A stretch of 64,000 bases of DNA from Malania oleifera (GCF_029873635.1 NC_080425.1:38257390-38321389); one strand, 5' to 3'. Counted from the first letter of the stretch, positions 34,097 through 47,662 are shown. Translations and numbers: made by a program. Notes: generated by a model from the letters alone, not told the origin.

Positions 34097-35321
34097 CCTC
34101 TTTGGGTAATGAAAAAAACATGATATAGAAAACACAAGAAAAGTAAGAAATCAGATAAAATTTGAAATTCATCTTGTGCTAAAATTCTCCTGAAATTCTT
34201 CTTTGCTCACATCTTTTGCTGGAGAGGAATTCTACAATTTTGGTTCAAAGTTCAGTTCCAGTTTGCAAATCCATTTCTCTTTTAAACGAACCATTGGTGA
34301 CTTCTAAAAACTTTAGAGTTTCATATATTCTAATTTGCTTTGTTTTTTTTGAAGTACAATTTACATCTTAATTTGTACAACGTGCTCTAAATTTTGAGAG
34401 TATTTTTTGTACGCAGAATTTATATTATATTCTTGTAGATTATGACGATTCCAGGTTTTTTGGATTGTTGGCTAGGCGAGGGATTATCGCTTAGAGAGGT
34501 GCTGCTTTAGCCTTCTGAAAGAGTGTGTAAATGTATTGTTCCGCCCGGTAAAGGAACAGGTTTAGTGAATCCTTTGGTGGTTTTTCCAAAGATGAGGACG
34601 TAGGTTGTGTTGAAGTCGAACCTCATAAAATCCTGTGTCTCACTCTCTCTTTCCCTTACTCTTTATTTTCAGCATATTTATATTGCGTGGATGGTTTAAA
34701 TTTGAAATCATATACACTACGTATATTTAGAAATCGAACAAACTTAAAGTTTAATTTTGATTTGGGTTGTGGAAACCGAAAGGGAGTTCGTTGGTTAAAC
34801 CATACTTTGTTAAACCATACTTTGCGGAAACCATACAAGAGTACGTTACTTGGTTAAAAGACCCAAAGAAAATTAACTAATAGTTTACTTGAATTCTGAA
34901 TTTTGGGAAGAGTGTGGATGTGTAGTTGTAAATCATATAAAAGAAGCAAATTTATTTTATTAAGCATATGATTCAACTACAAGGCTTGATTCATATTTAT
35001 AAGGCATACATAAACAAACAACCGTCCTAATTTTTTACTATTGTATATCTTAATTTTGGTTTGGTCGTTTGCTTTCAAATTGTGTTTAATTAGTTTGGAT
35101 AGTGTGGTTGATTGAAAGGTTGTTTGGTGATTTAGTTGTTTAAGTGCTTGTGTTGTTGATTGTATAAAAGAAATCAAGTTATTGTGTGTTTGAAAAATTA
35201 AACAAACAAGTAAAAGAATTGGTTAAACAATAAAAAAAGTTAAGTATTCTTAAAAGGAATTAAAAAGAAAGTTTTTAGATTCCCAATTCACCCCCCTCTT
35301 GGGAAGCTATCCTAATTTTAA

Positions 35322-35336
35322 TTCGTATTAGAGCCC
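35322..35336 (+). other. Primer-binding site of Copia-2
   Basis: TTCGTATTAGAGCCC, two mismatches from TTGGTATCAGAGCCC, one base after the LTR end. Confidence 0.8.
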
Positions 35337-35377
35337 AGTTATAGCAAAACCTAATAAGTAGCTATATAAAGATCTAA

Positions 35378-37167
35378 ATGGCACAAATAGGAGTAGCTTC
35401 CTTTGGTGAGGGTCAATCCTCAACTAGGCCACCTATTTTTTGTGGATTAAATTATACCTTCTGGAAGCAACGAATGAGAATCTACCTTCAAACTATGGAC
35501 TAGAAGGCATGGAATGATGTAACAAATGGAAATTTAATCCCCACTAAGCTAGTTGATGGAAAAGAAGTACCTAAATAAGATAAAGAACTAAATGACTCAG
35601 ATTATAAAATGTTGCAAATTAACTCAAGTGCAATAAACGCTTTATACTGTACATTTGATGCAAATGTGTTCAATAGAGTAATGACATGTAAAACTGCCAA
35701 AGAGATTTGGGATAAATTAGAAGTAACCTATGAAGGCATAGTAGATGTTAGGGAAAGTAGAATCGATATGTTAACCAGTGAATATGAAGCCTTTAGAATG
35801 AATTCCGATGATAGTATAACAAGCATGTACACTAGGTTCACTCATATCATAAATTCACTTAGTGCCTTAGGAAAAACTTATTCCACCCATGAGATGATCC
35901 GTAAAATTCTAAGAGCCCTCCTATCTATTTGGGAACCAAAAGCCACAGCCATTACAGAAGGAAGAAATCTTAAAACAACTTCTTTAGATGAACTTATAGG
36001 ATCTCTTCTAACCTATGAAATGATGTTGAAAGAAAGAAGCATAGAAAACAAAAATAAGAAGTCTATAACTCTAAAAGCTTTGAAAGAATTTTCAAGTGAG
36101 GAAGATAATGAATCTAGTGAATTAGAAGACAATGACTTAGCTCTAATAACTAAAAGGCTTGGAAAATTCTTAACAAGAAACAAAAAATTCACTAGAAAAT
36201 TTAATAGATCAAAAGCTGAAAAAGGAGAAAGCAATAAAAAGGAATACAAAAATAAAAATGATCCTCCCACTTGCTATCATCGTAAAAAGGTCGGACATAT
36301 CAAACCGAAATGCCCACAACTCAAGAAGGACAAGAAGAAGAAGAAGAAGAAGAAGAAGAAGACTGCAATGAAGGCAACTTGGGATGACACTAGTTCGAGT
36401 CAATTGGAAAGTGAGCAAAGTGATCGAGAAATAGCAAACATGTGCTTCATGGCACATAAGGAAGAGGTAAACTCTTATTATTCCCTCTCTGAAGATTCGT
36501 GTAATGAATCTTGTAGTAATTCGTGTGAAAGTATGTCCTCTTACAAAGAACTTCAAAATGAATTACTCTTTCTACATAACAAGTTTATTAAAGTCTCAAA
36601 AAGGAACATTAGTTTGAAACAAAAAAACGAGGCACTTAAAAATCAACTTGAATCTGCAAAACATGTTGAAAAAGAAAAAAAGACTTAAAAATTGAAGAAC
36701 TTGAGAAGAAAATAGATAATTTATCTCAAAAACTAGTTAAGTCTCAAGAGAATGAAGATAGCAAGAAAATGCAAGAAATGAATGATCTCAAAAACCAAAT
36801 TCTAGAGAAAGAAAAGGTCATCTATAACTTTACCAGAGGAAAGGATAATTTTGAAAAGATGGTAGGACAACAAAGGATGGCAAACAACAAAGAAGGAATT
36901 GGATATAATGGAGCCTCAAACAAAAGAAAGAAAAACTTGTATATGGGATATTTTGTAAATCAATCTAAATATTTTGCAAGTACTTCATCGACAAATATTC
37001 ATGAGCACACCACTTGCCATATGTGCAAAAAGAAAGGACACATAATGTTTAATTGTCCACTTAAGAAAAAGTATACTAAAGTAAAAGATGAGTGGAAGAT
37101 AAATACTAAAAATAGACAAAATTTAAAGAAAATTAAGAAAGTTTGGGTTCCAAAAGTAACAACTTGA
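35378..37167 (+). pseudogene. Copia-2 gag
   Basis: ATG 35378 (MAQIGVASFGEG). Stops near 35502 and 35577, then an intact 359-codon stretch to 36688 with the copia gag core (NALYCTFDANVFNRVM, AKEIWDKLEVTYE, LTSEYEAFRMN). A first zinc knuckle near 36267-36315 has its second Cys as Arg. A Lys run encoded by an AAG microsatellite (36331-36362) follows, and an acidic/coiled-coil-like C-terminus. A frameshift in an A-rich run near 36680 leads to the 36769-37167 frame, which holds a second, intact knuckle CHMCKKKGHIMFNC (about 37015-37060). It ends with VWVPKVTT. Confidence 0.87.
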
Positions 37168-40100
37168 ATAATTTCTTGTAGGTTTGCTTTAGGACCACTC
37201 CGTCTAAGGATAAATGGTACTTGGATAGCGGATGTTCAAGGCATATCACGGGAGATAAATCTAAGTTTACCTCTCTCACTCCAAAGGATGGAGGATTTGT
37301 AACCTTCGGTGACAATGCAAAAGGCAAGATCATCAGAATAGCTTAAATAGGTAAAGAATCTTCATTTTCTATAGATGATGTTTTGTTAGTAAATGGTCTA
37401 AAGCATAATTTACTAAGTATTAGTCAACTTAGCGACAAAGGATGTGAAATAATGTTTAAGAGAGACAAATGCATAATACGAGATTCCAAGAATCAAAAAA
37501 TGTTATTCACTGCTCTTAGAATGAACAATGTTTATTGCATAAATTTTGATAGTTTAATCTCTCAAGACATAATTTGCCTAGCAGCCATGAGTGAAAATAG
37601 TTGGCTTTGGCATAGGAGGTTAGGACATGCTAGCATGATCTTATATCCAAACTCTCCAAAAAGAATTTAGTTACAAGTTTGCCTAAAACAAAATTTGTCA
37701 AAGATAAAGTGTGTGATGCTTGTCAATTAGGAAAACAAACTAAGAAAAGTTTCAAAAAGAATAAACATATATCAACTAGTAGACCCCTAGAACTCATACA
37801 CTTAGACTTGTTTGGTCCTATTAGAACCCAAAGTTTAGGAGGAAAACAATACGCCTTTGTAATTGTTGATGACTACTTAAGATACACATAGGTGTTGTTC
37901 CTAGCTAACAAAGAAGAAGCTTGCAACTCATTCATCACTTTATGTAAGAAGCTTCAAAATGAGAAAGGGTATTATGTCTCAAATATTAGAAGTGACCAAG
38001 GAAGAGAATTTAAGAATCAAAATGTTGAAAATTTTTGTAATGAATATGGTATAAATCACAACTTTTCGGCACCTAGAATCCCACAACAAAATGGAATTGT
38101 GGAAAGGAAAAATAGAACCCTCCAAGAAATGACAAGGACCATGCTTAATGAAAATGACCTACCCAAATATTTTTGGACTGAAGCTGTAAATACAACTAGC
38201 TATATAATTAATAGGGTCTCCATTAGATCAAACCTAAACAAAACACCCTATGAATTGTGGAAAGGAAGAAGGCCTAACATAAAGTACTTTCATGCTTTTG
38301 GATGTAAGTGTTTCATCCTAAATAACAAAGACAACTTAGGAAAATTTGATGCTAAATCGGATGAAGGCATTTTCCTAGGATACTCCACAAATAGCAAAGC
38401 CTATAGAGTCTACAACAAAAGAACTCTAACCATAGTTGAATCAATTCATGTAGACTTTGATGAATCTAGCCCTCTTTCAAGAGAGGTTAAAATAAAGAAA
38501 AAGATGATGTATTCAAAAAGGAGGATGAGGTAGAAATCAAGGAGGAAAATGAAATAATCAAAGAAAAGTCAAAAGATGAACTCATAGAAAATATGGAATT
38601 TCCAAAAGAATGGAAATATAAGAAAGATCACCCTCAAGAACAAATTATAGGTGAACCATCTAGAGGTGTGACTACTAGATCTTCACTAAAGAACCTTTGC
38701 AATCATTATGCATTCCTATCCCAAAATGAACCTAAAAATATTGAAGAAGCCCTTAAGGATGAATCCTGGATAGATGCAATGCAAGAAGAATTAAACCAAT
38801 TTGAAAGAAGTCAAGTATGGAAATTAGTACCCAAACCGGAAAATCATTCGATCATAGGAACTAAATGGGTATTTAGAAATAAAAAGGATGAAAATGGTAT
38901 AATCACTAGAAACAAAGCTAGACTTGTAGCAAAGGGGTACAGTCAAGAAGAAGGAATAGACTATGATGAAACCTTTGCCCCTGTAACTAGAATGGAAGCT
39001 ATTAGAATGTTGTTAGCCTATGCTTCCTACTAAGAGTTTAAGTTATACCAAATGGATGTCGAAAGTGCATTCTTGAATGGATATATCAATGAAGAGGTAT
39101 ATGTTGAACAACCCCCTGGTTTTGAGAATATTGAAAATCCTAACCATGTATTTAGACTAACTAAGGCTTTGTATGAACTTAAACAGGCCCTTAGGGCTTG
39201 GTATGAAAGACTAAGTGGATTTCTAATTGAGAAGAGATTTTTAAGAGGAAAAATTGATAGCACTTTGTTCATTAAAAATGAGGAAAATAATACTTTTAGT
39301 TCAAATCTACGTAGATGATATAATATTTGGTGCTACAAATGAACATTTATGTAAAGAATTTGCAAAATGTATGCAAGAAGAATTTGAAATGAGCTTGATG
39401 GGGGAATTAAACTATTTTCTTGGACTGCAAATTAAACAAGCAAAAAATAGGACTTTTATAAGTCAAACAAAATATATAAAAGAGATGATACAAAAATTTG
39501 GTATGGATAATAGTAAACCCATAGGAACACCTATGAGTACCTCCATCAGCCTAGACAAAGATGAAAAGGAAAAATCCATAGACACAAAGCACTATAGAGG
39601 CATGATTGGAAGTTTATTACATCTAACAGCCAGTAGACCCGATATAATGTTTAGTATGTGTATGTGTACATGTTTTCAATCAGCACCTAAGGAATGACAC
39701 CAAATTGTCGTTAGAAGAATCCTAAGATACTTAATAGGTACAATGGACTTAGGACTATGGTATCCTAAAGACACTGATTTTGAAATGATCAGTTATTCAG
39801 ATGTGGACTATGCTGGTTGTACGATAGATAGAAAAAGTACAAGTGGCACATGCCATTTCTTAGGAAGATCTTTAGTTTCTTGGTTTTCTAAGAAACAAAA
39901 TTCTGTGGCTTTGTCAACTGCTGAGACTGAATATGTAGCAGCTGGTAGTTGTTGTGCACAAACTCTTTATATGAAACAACAATTAAGAGATTTCAATTTA
40001 AACTACACAACTGTACCAATTAAGTGTGATAACACGAGTGTAATTAACATATCTAAAAATCCTATTTCACACTCAAGAACAAAGCACATTGATATAAGAC

Positions 40101-40261
40101 ACCATTTCCTAAGAGATCATGTTAAAAAAGAAGACATAAATATGGAATTCATCAATACAAATGACCAATGGGCTGATATCTTTACTAAACCACTCTCAGA
40201 ATATAGATTTATAACCATAAGAAGAGAACTTGGTCTACTACATAGTAGAGAAGTAAGCTAA
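37168..40261 (+). pseudogene. Copia-2 pol (protease, integrase, RT, RNase H)
   Basis: Protease keeps its DSG active site (about 37224-37232, KWYLDSGCSRH). Pre-integrase zinc motif at 37600-37640 (LWHRRLGHASM). Integrase keeps all three catalytic acidic residues: LDLFGP near 37807, SDQGREF near 37993, IVERKN near 38100. RT spans 38760-39700 with [34 protein letters not shown] and YVDDIIFG. RNase H 39743-40261 is an intact 172-codon frame (DVDYAGC, SWFSKKQNSVALSTAETEY). Stops near 37344, 37889, 39031 and 39695 and frameshifts near 37640, 38485 and 39290 inactivate it. It is otherwise the best preserved pol in the window. Confidence 0.92.
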
Positions 40262-41212
40262 AAGGAACTAGACTTAAAGAAATATCTACAATCTCTAGGA
40301 TCACCTAGGGTTTGTCTCTTTTAAGTGATCAAAATTTGTTTTGGCATTACTTTGATGTGTTGTATAATTCAACACTGAGTTTGAATTGCTTTCCTTGTTG
40401 CTTGTAAAATAGACTCATGATATGTGATATGCAGCATGCTACATGTGGATGTTTGAAAAATTGGCATCTTGAAATTGGTATTTTGAAAACTAAGCATAAA
40501 GTTATTTTTTAAATATCTTGACCATGTATGCTTATGATCATATGAAAGAATGAAAAATTAGAATCTACGAGAAGTGCATGATAAAATTTCAATATGAATA
40601 ACTAAGATGTATATTGGTATCCATGAATATATCACTTGATCTTTAAGCAATACAACATGATTATGAGCATTGGTAATATTGTCATGATCTTGGTATTTGA
40701 ATGAAGCATTATGCATGACAAATTTTTTTTGAGTTTTTTTCACTAATATGAATGTTGAGCACCATATGCATGACTGAAAATTTCAAGATGTCACAACACA
40801 TATGAATAAGAATGCCTAATATGAAATATGATATTGAATTTTGGCATGATTGAGAAGTGTGTGCTCATATGTTCTTTTAAATGTTTACTCTTTTTGATTG
40901 ATGTCAAAAGGGGGAGTAGTATTTGGAGGCAAAAATTTTGGCTTGATTAAGAGCATGATATTGAATGTTGAGCATGTTGAACATGATAGTATTTGAGCAT
41001 GATAGCATGATAGTGAAAAATCATATTTGAGCATGTTGAGTACGATAAGAATGAAAAATTGGGCAATGAGCATGTGTGATCTTGAAACTACAAATTGTTA
41101 AAATAATGCTTATTGTAAGGGGGAGTAAAATAATGCTAGTTGTAAGAGGGAGATTTTTTATGCTTATTCATATTTTTTGCTCCTCATTTGTCATCATCAA
41201 AAAGGAGGAGAT
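40262..41212 (+). other. Copia-2 3' non-coding region with repeated PPT-like blocks
   Basis: 950 bp without an envelope-like frame. Purine blocks AAAAGGGGGAG (about 40907), AAGGGGGAG (41118), AAGAGGGAG (41144) and AAAAGGAGGAGAT (41200-41212, abutting the LTR). The stretch 40650-41060 repeats the word GAGCATGATA/GTTGAGCATG many times. Confidence 0.7.
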
Positions 41213-43349
41213 TGTTAACCTAACTAGGTTTTTCAATCCTATTTTGATGATAACAAAATGAAGGATGCTTTAACATATGATATTAAGTGATGTGTTTTAG
41301 GTAAAAGAACTCTCAAGGTTGATAGGTTGAAGTTCAATGTTAATCTAGTGAAGGTTTCTCAGAATGTTAAAGGCAATGAATGACAAATGAAGAAGTTTAA
41401 GGGCAAGCAAACCCAGAGTCAAAAGTGAACCTCAAAAGGCTGAAGGATGCTGAATAATTTAAGAAAACCATAATTAAAAGAACTGTTGTAAGTACTTCAA
41501 AGCCAAATACTAGTTAGATATGTGAAGCTCTCATAAGTCAAAAGAAACTAAGAAACACCTTGTTAAAAGAGCTTAAAATATGTTTTTTTATTTTTTATTT
41601 TTTCATTTTGAAGCTCATTAGGTAAAGAGACTTAGAGACTTTAGTTTAAGTCTTGGAACACATTTTCCAAGGTTAAACAAGTTAATATTCCAAGATTAAT
41701 TAAGCAAAGAAGAGTTTAATTCAACAATTTAATTAAATAAGGAAATTGTTCTTTGGAAAAATTTTGAATTTCAAAATTAGTTTAATAATTTAATTAAATG
41801 AGGAAATTGTTTTTTGGAAAATTTTGAATTTTGAAATTAGTTCAATAATTTAATTAAATGAGGAAATTGTTCTTTGGAAAAATTTTGAATTGCAAAGTTA
41901 ATTCAATAATTTAATGCTACCTAATTAAATGAGTAAATTGTTCCTTGGAAAAATTTTGAATTTCAAAATTAATTCAATCATTTAATTAAATGAGGAAATT
42001 ATTCTTTTGAAAAATTTTAAATTTCAAAATTAATTCAATAATTTATTGCTACCTAATTAAATGAGAAAATTGTTTTCTAAAAAATTTTGAATTTCAAAAT
42101 TATTTCAATAATTTAATGCTACCTAATTTAAGGAGGACATTATTCTTTGAAAAAGCCTATAAATACCTCTTTGAGTAATGAAAAAAACATGATCGAGAAA
42201 ACACAAGAAAAGAGAGAAATCAGATAAAATTTGAAATTCATCTTGTGCTGAAATTCTCCTGAAGTTCTTCTTTGCTCACATCTTTTGTTGGAGAGGAATT
42301 CTACAATTTTGGTTGAAAGCTCGGTTTCGATTGGCAATTCCATTTCTTTTTTAAATGAACCATTGGTGACTTCTAAAAATTTTATAGCTTCATATATTCT
42401 AATTTGCTTTATTTTTTTGAAGTACAATTTACATCTCAATTTGTACAACCTGCTTTAAATTTTGAGAGTATTTTTTGTACGCAGAATTTAATTATATTCT
42501 TGTAGATTGTGACGATTCCAGGTTTTCTGGATCGTTGGCTAGGCGAGGGATTATCACTTAGAGAGGTGCTGCTCTAGCCTTCTAAAGGAGTGTGTAAAGG
42601 TATTATTCCGCCTGGTAAAGGAACATGTTTAGTGAATCCTTTGGTGGTTTTTCCAAAGGCAAGGACGTAGGCTGTGTTGAAGCCGACCTCGTAAAATCTT
42701 GTGTCTCTTTCCCTTACTCTTTATTTTCAGCATATTTATATTGCGTGGATGGTTTAAATTTGAAATCATATACACTACGTATATTTAGAAATCGAACAAA
42801 CTTAAAGTTTAATTTTGATTTGGGTTGCGGAAACTGAAAGAGAGTACTTTGGTTAAACCATACTTTGCGAAAACCATACGGGAGTACAAAACACCCAAAG
42901 AAAATTAACTAATAGTTTACTTGGATTCTGAATTTTGGGAAGAGTGGATGTGTGGTTATAAATCAATAAAAGAAGCAAATTTATTTTAACAAGCATATGA
43001 TTCAACTACAGGGCTTGATTCATATTTATAGGGCATATATAAACAAACAACTGTCCTAATTTCTTACTATTGTATATCTTAATTTTGGTTTGGTTGTTTG
43101 CTTTCAAATTGTGTTTAATTAGTTTGGATGGTTTGGTTGATTGAAAGGTTGTTTGGTGATTTAGTTGTTTAAGTGCTTGTGTTGTTAATTGTATAAAAGA
43201 AACCAAGTTATTGTGTGTTTGACAAATTAAACAAACAAGTACAAGAATTGGTTAAACAATAAAAGAAGTTAAGTATTCTTAAAAGGAATTAAAAAGAAAG
43301 TTTTTAGATTCCCAATTCACCCCCCTCTTGGGAAGCTATCGTAATTTCA
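41213..43349 (+). repeat. 3' LTR of Copia-2
   Basis: TGTTAACC...GTAATTTCA, 2137 bp, aligning over its full length with 33148-35320. It includes the tandem repeat block, TATAAATA (42158-42165) and the end module CCAATTCACCCCCC at 43313. Confidence 0.92.
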
Positions 43350-44110
43350 CCTTGTAATCTATGCACATCCTTATGGTCCCATCTTTCTTTTTCACAAATA
43401 AGATTGGTGCTCCCCACGCGACACACTGGGCCTGATGAATCCTTTATCCAGTAATTCTGGCAATTGATCCTTCAGTTCATTTAACTCAGCTAGGGCCATC
43501 CGATAGAAGATCCACTGTAAACTCAACTTCACGGTCCGGTGGCAAACTAGGTAATTCCTTTGGGAATACATCTAAGAATTCCCTAACCACAGGGATATCA
43601 ACTTGTTTCAGTTCTTCCTTTGGCAATTCTTTAATATACGCAACAAATCCCTGACAACCTTCTTGAATCAATTTTCTCACCTGTATAGCCGACACAAGCT
43701 GTGGCAAAGAATGTACCCGCGAATCAAGAAATTTGTTTTCTGGCTCGCCTGGAGGTCTAAAAATCACTTCCTTTAAATGACAGTTAATACTAGCATGATT
43801 ATCTGCTAACCAATCCATACCCAGAATGATGTCAAAACCCTACATGTCTAATATCACCAAATCAGCTGGCAATACGTTTCCCTAAATAGTTATTGGAAAA
43901 TCTCTGAGTACCCTTTTACATCTCACCACTGACCCAGTCGGCATGGCTACAGCTAAGCCAATATCTAATAGCTATGCCTCATACCCCGTTAATTTAGCAT
44001 ATACCGCAGAAACAAAAGAATGGGTGAAACCTGTATCAAATAAAACAATAGCTATAAATGAGAAAGTAGTAAGGGTACCTGTAATTACGTCTCCAGCTGC
44101 ATCAAAGTCA
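43350..44110 (-). pseudogene. Gypsy-2 protease and start of RT
   Basis: Minus strand. Protease keeps the catalytic DTG (44029-44037) in LFDTGFTHSF and the GFDVILGMDWL segment. A linker follows with QEGCQGFVAYIKELPKEE and [24 protein letters not shown] in the 43818-43486 frame. Compared with 47663-48462 it lacks about 36 bp near 43505, the segment before the RT start, which shifts the frame. RT finger text ([17 protein letters not shown]-like) runs into the Copia-2 insertion. Confidence 0.85.
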
Positions 44111-45144
44111 CCCGGCATCAATGCGTACACTCTCGCTGGTGCCGTATTCCTCTATTGTCCTCTACAGGGCATCTGATAACCACCCCGATATGATTTGAGA
44201 GCTAGTGCCTGAGCTGGCAATCCTTGACACAACCACGATTGGTGCCCGTGTCTCCCGCATCTGCAGCAGACATCCTCACCCATCCTACATTCACCTGGAT
44301 GTCTGCGGCCACATCTAGGACAGGTAGGGGCAGCCCGTCCACCCCGGAAACCACCACAACCCATCATCCGTCCCTGACCACCTCCATAGCGATCTCCTCT
44401 CTATGGCCCTCGGCTAGAGCTCGCCTGTAAATCCTAAGGTGCAGACCTCTTCCTCTGACCTTGAGCTGCAACACCTCTCTGCATACCACTCTCAATGTTA
44501 GCAGCTTTATCCACCACCTCAGCAAACGTTTGAGCTCGGAAGCCAATGACTTGCTCAAACAAATTCTGTCTCAGGCCTTCTTCGAACTTTTTGGCTTTCT
44601 TTTCTTCATCTGGTGCTAAATGTGGGGCAAAATGTGATAACTCAATAAATTTGGCAGCATACTGGGATACTGTCATCTGCCTCTGAGCCAAATGCAGGAA
44701 TTCGGTTGCCTTCGCGCTCCGAACGATAGTGGGGAAATATCGCTTGAAGAATACCTCCTTGAACCGAATCGAAGATACTAGCACTAGATCTGACCTCTGC
44801 TCCTCAATCAATCGCGCTGACCTCCACCAGCGCTTTGCCTCTCTTGTCAACTTAAATGACGCAAATGCCACTTTCTGCTAGTTTGTACAGGCCAGTACTG
44901 TTAGAATTTCCTCAACATCTTGAACCCAGTTTTCAGCTACAATCGGGTCAGGTCCTCCAAAAGAAGGAGGCTTCATCCGTGTAAACTGCTCGATTGTGCA
45001 GCCACGCTCTCCCGCACTCCTGGCCATCTCAGCTATCACCTGCTGGGTGACGCTGCGCAGTATGGCATCTCTATCTCCACCTCTCATACTGGAGGGTCCT
45101 GGTCTGTCACCTCCAGCATCTGTACCACTGCTACTCGGATCCAT
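44111..45144 (-). pseudogene. Gypsy-2 gag
   Basis: ATG 45144 is chosen (MDPSSSG, matching the Gypsy-1 start MNPGGSS) rather than the seven-codon longer upstream ATG. Residues to 44878 hold a Gly-rich head and the start of the capsid domain (QFTRMKPPSFGGPDP, AENWV). After one stop, 44871-44434 is an intact 145-codon capsid piece (FKLTREAKRWW, FKEVFFKRYFP, EFLHLAQRQMTVSQYAAKF, FEEGLR). Another stop precedes the nucleocapsid frame 44367-44152 with an intact zinc knuckle CCRCGRHGHQSWLC. Only three or four stops break it. Confidence 0.87.
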
Positions 45145-45449
45145 CCCTGAAAATACACAAAACACTATTTTAAAATCCTATACAAATCTACTTTACTCCA
45201 TCCAGCTAAAACCTCAAATTCACTGTTAACTATTCCCCTTGTTCCTACCCCCAAATCCAATCCTGCGACCCAAACACACGACTCGTTGATAGTTTACTAT
45301 GGTTTTCCTGAAATTGCCATCCCAGGAAAAACATAGAACCCATCACGAAAATCCTGTATTCAGACCACTGAACACAACCTCAAATTCTTTCCCTATTTTC
45401 TGGTATTGTATTCACTACATTCTAGAGTCTACAAAACCTAACAACCCAA
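45145..45449 (-). other. Gypsy-2 untranslated leader
   Basis: About 300 bp, similar to the Gypsy-1 leader. No coding frame of note. Confidence 0.6.
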
Positions 45450-45461
45450 GCTCAGATACCA
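45450..45461 (-). other. Primer-binding site of Gypsy-2
   Basis: TGGTATCTGAGC on the minus strand, one mismatch from the tRNA-iMet match, three bases from the LTR edge at 45465. Confidence 0.82.
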
Positions 45462-45464
45462 AAC

Positions 45465-47416
45465 TATGACGACCTGCTATTTATTCAACATTTTTTTTTC
45501 TTATTTGTAAATCATAATAACATATGTCTGAAATACTACTAATAACATCCCAGGCCCAAAGGAGCAATGAGGAATACTCTGTACATCATACAACACTAGG
45601 TAGCTGTAAACAAGACTGGAAACTTCTATATATAATACAACATACCAGAAAACTATATTGCTCTGAAATATATTTACAATACAAAATACCCAATGACGTC
45701 ACTACAATATGATAACTATCCCAGGACACGGTTATCTCAAAAAATACCTACCCTTCCTACAAGGGCAGCTCAAGTCAATCTCTACCTGTGAGCTTGATCT
45801 GCTCGCCTAGCTGGATCTCCAAAAAAATAATAAGTCGTTGGGATGAGACAACGCTCAGTAAGTGGAAATATGCTATTACTAGTGTGTGGCGGTTGAGTTA
45901 AATAGTTAAAATATTGAAATAATACTGTAATATGAGAAAACTGATAAACTGTACATAATATATCTATCTATCATGTAATCTTTAAAATATGACTGTATAT
46001 CTGAGTTTGCTATCTGAAAGTACTGCTAGTATAATAATATAAATTGCTGCTGTGTGATATATCTGTACATATGAACTTCTACTATACCCTGAAATCTGTA
46101 TATAATGATATATCCCCTCATGATAGGGTTGTGCAGCCCGTAAGCTAGACTTACTCTAGTTGGCCTACCAGGCAAGTCAATCTATATCTGTACATCCGCC
46201 AATCTGTAATGATCTATGAAGATCCTAGCCCACTGCAATCTCTCCGGGCTGTATCAAACCTCCGTCATCATCTAACCGGCTACCTTAACCTAGCGTGCTG
46301 GGGAGACTGCAATCTCTCCTAGCATGGTTAGATGGAATCCACATACTATCTGAGTCATATGGTTGCACATGTTTGAAACTAGCAATGGTACCGCGCTCTG
46401 CTGTAATTATATCTGTCTGTAATTTCCATAGGGATCTGATATCGTGTAATACTATATACATAAATAAATATATATACTCATCTTACTGCTTTTAACATGA
46501 TTTCAAAAACAACCATAACACTATATTTCTGAGCTATATTATCAGAGATATCTGACTGAGATTTATATATTATCTATCTGTATCATCTGTGCTTTCTGTC
46601 AGTACTATCTGTAATATCTGTATAAAATATCTATTTATATAGTATCTGTATGTTCTGTATATAATATATGTATGCACTGTATATAATATCTGTATGCTTT
46701 TTATATAACATTTGCATGTTTTGTATATAACAGCGGTTCTGTATATCTGCTATAGCATCTTGATGCTATCACTGTATAATCTGTTTGAGTGTTATGGTCT
46801 AGAAATCATGTTTTTCTCTGAAAATATTGTAAGTCTCATTCATTTCTAATATTCTGAAATGTCTGAATATCTGTATATCTGTAACACTGTAAAATCTATA
46901 AATAGGGTACTGTAACAAACTCACACCACACATTTGAATAAATATAGTCTCATGCTCAATTTTAGTAATTTATGCTATAAAAATAATATTCACAATTCTC
47001 TGGAAAATAATTTGTTACACATGCTTGAAACACTCATTCATAATAATTTGTATACATATTAAAAATTGCTAACATAACATATTTCCCTTACCTTAAATCT
47101 GAAAAGCCCCTATTAAATTTTGGCTCCATACCCGCAGGGTTCCTAGCTCAATATCCTGAAAATAAAATCCCCAAGAACAAAACATTAGTATTTTCTTACC
47201 TACAACATTTCTCATAACTACAAGGAATGCATAATTTGAACAAAATACCTTACCCTGGATTTGGGATGAATTTCAAATCAACTTTCCCTATGATCTACTC
47301 CGACAAACTTGTGGAGAACTTCGTCAAGAGCATCGTGGTGGCCTCAGATCTTCAATTCGGTGAGAAATGGGGCCAGGATCGAAGAGAGAAGGGGAGGGGG
47401 TCGTAGGAGATAGAGA

Positions 47417-47481
<65 letters not shown>

Positions 47482-47644
47482 GTTCTGCACTGAAATTTAG
47501 GTTAAAAATCTGAGTTTCAGCTATTTATAGGACTGGATTCGTCGACAAACCTGCACCCTCGTCGACAAGTTTTAGATTCCCCAAAATCCTCTCTTGGTAT
47601 CTTCTCGTTGATGAAACCTATCCTCGTTGACGAGCTTCTCTTAC
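45465..47644 (-). repeat. 5' LTR of Gypsy-2, right end truncated
   Basis: Matches 28028-30286 from TATGACGACC (TG mutated to TA at the start) to CTTCTCTTACA near 47644. The last 40 bp or so, including the terminal TTATTACA, are replaced by unrelated sequence. TATAAATAG on the minus strand is intact at 47521-47530. The TCGTCGACGA cluster is shortened by a deletion after 47536. Confidence 0.88.
47411..47479. repeat. (GA)n microsatellite in Gypsy-2 5' LTR
   Basis: About 68 bp of nearly pure GA with two interruptions at its left end, against about 96 bp pure in the 3' LTR. Confidence 0.95.
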
Positions 47645-47662
47645 ATATAAGATTGGTCCCTT

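Larger units (their letters stand above)
33148..35320 (+). repeat. 5' LTR of Copia-2
   Basis: TGTTGACCTAACTAGG... ending CTAATTTTA (CA is mutated to TA), 2173 bp. It holds a tandem repeat block (33640-34080), TATAAATA (34089-34096) and the conserved end module CCAATTCACCCCCCTCTTGG at 35283-35302. Confidence 0.9.
33148..43349 (+). mobile_element. Copia-2, complete Ty1/copia element (SIRE-like), nested in Gypsy-2
   Basis: 10.2 kb with perfect 5-bp target duplication CCTTG (33143-33147 and 43350-43354). 5' LTR 33148-35320, PBS, gag, pol, repeated PPT-like blocks, 3' LTR 41213-43349. The two LTRs are close to each other in sequence, fewer differences being visible than between the Copia-1 LTRs, so this is one of the younger insertions. 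Coding capacity is nearly continuous but has several stops and about five frameshifts. Confidence 0.92.

Noticed and set aside
36013-36556. Leu/Phe-rich minus-strand frames that look like membrane proteins
   Set aside because: They are the antisense of Lys/Glu-rich gag text; AAG/GAA repeats read as Leu/Phe on the other strand.
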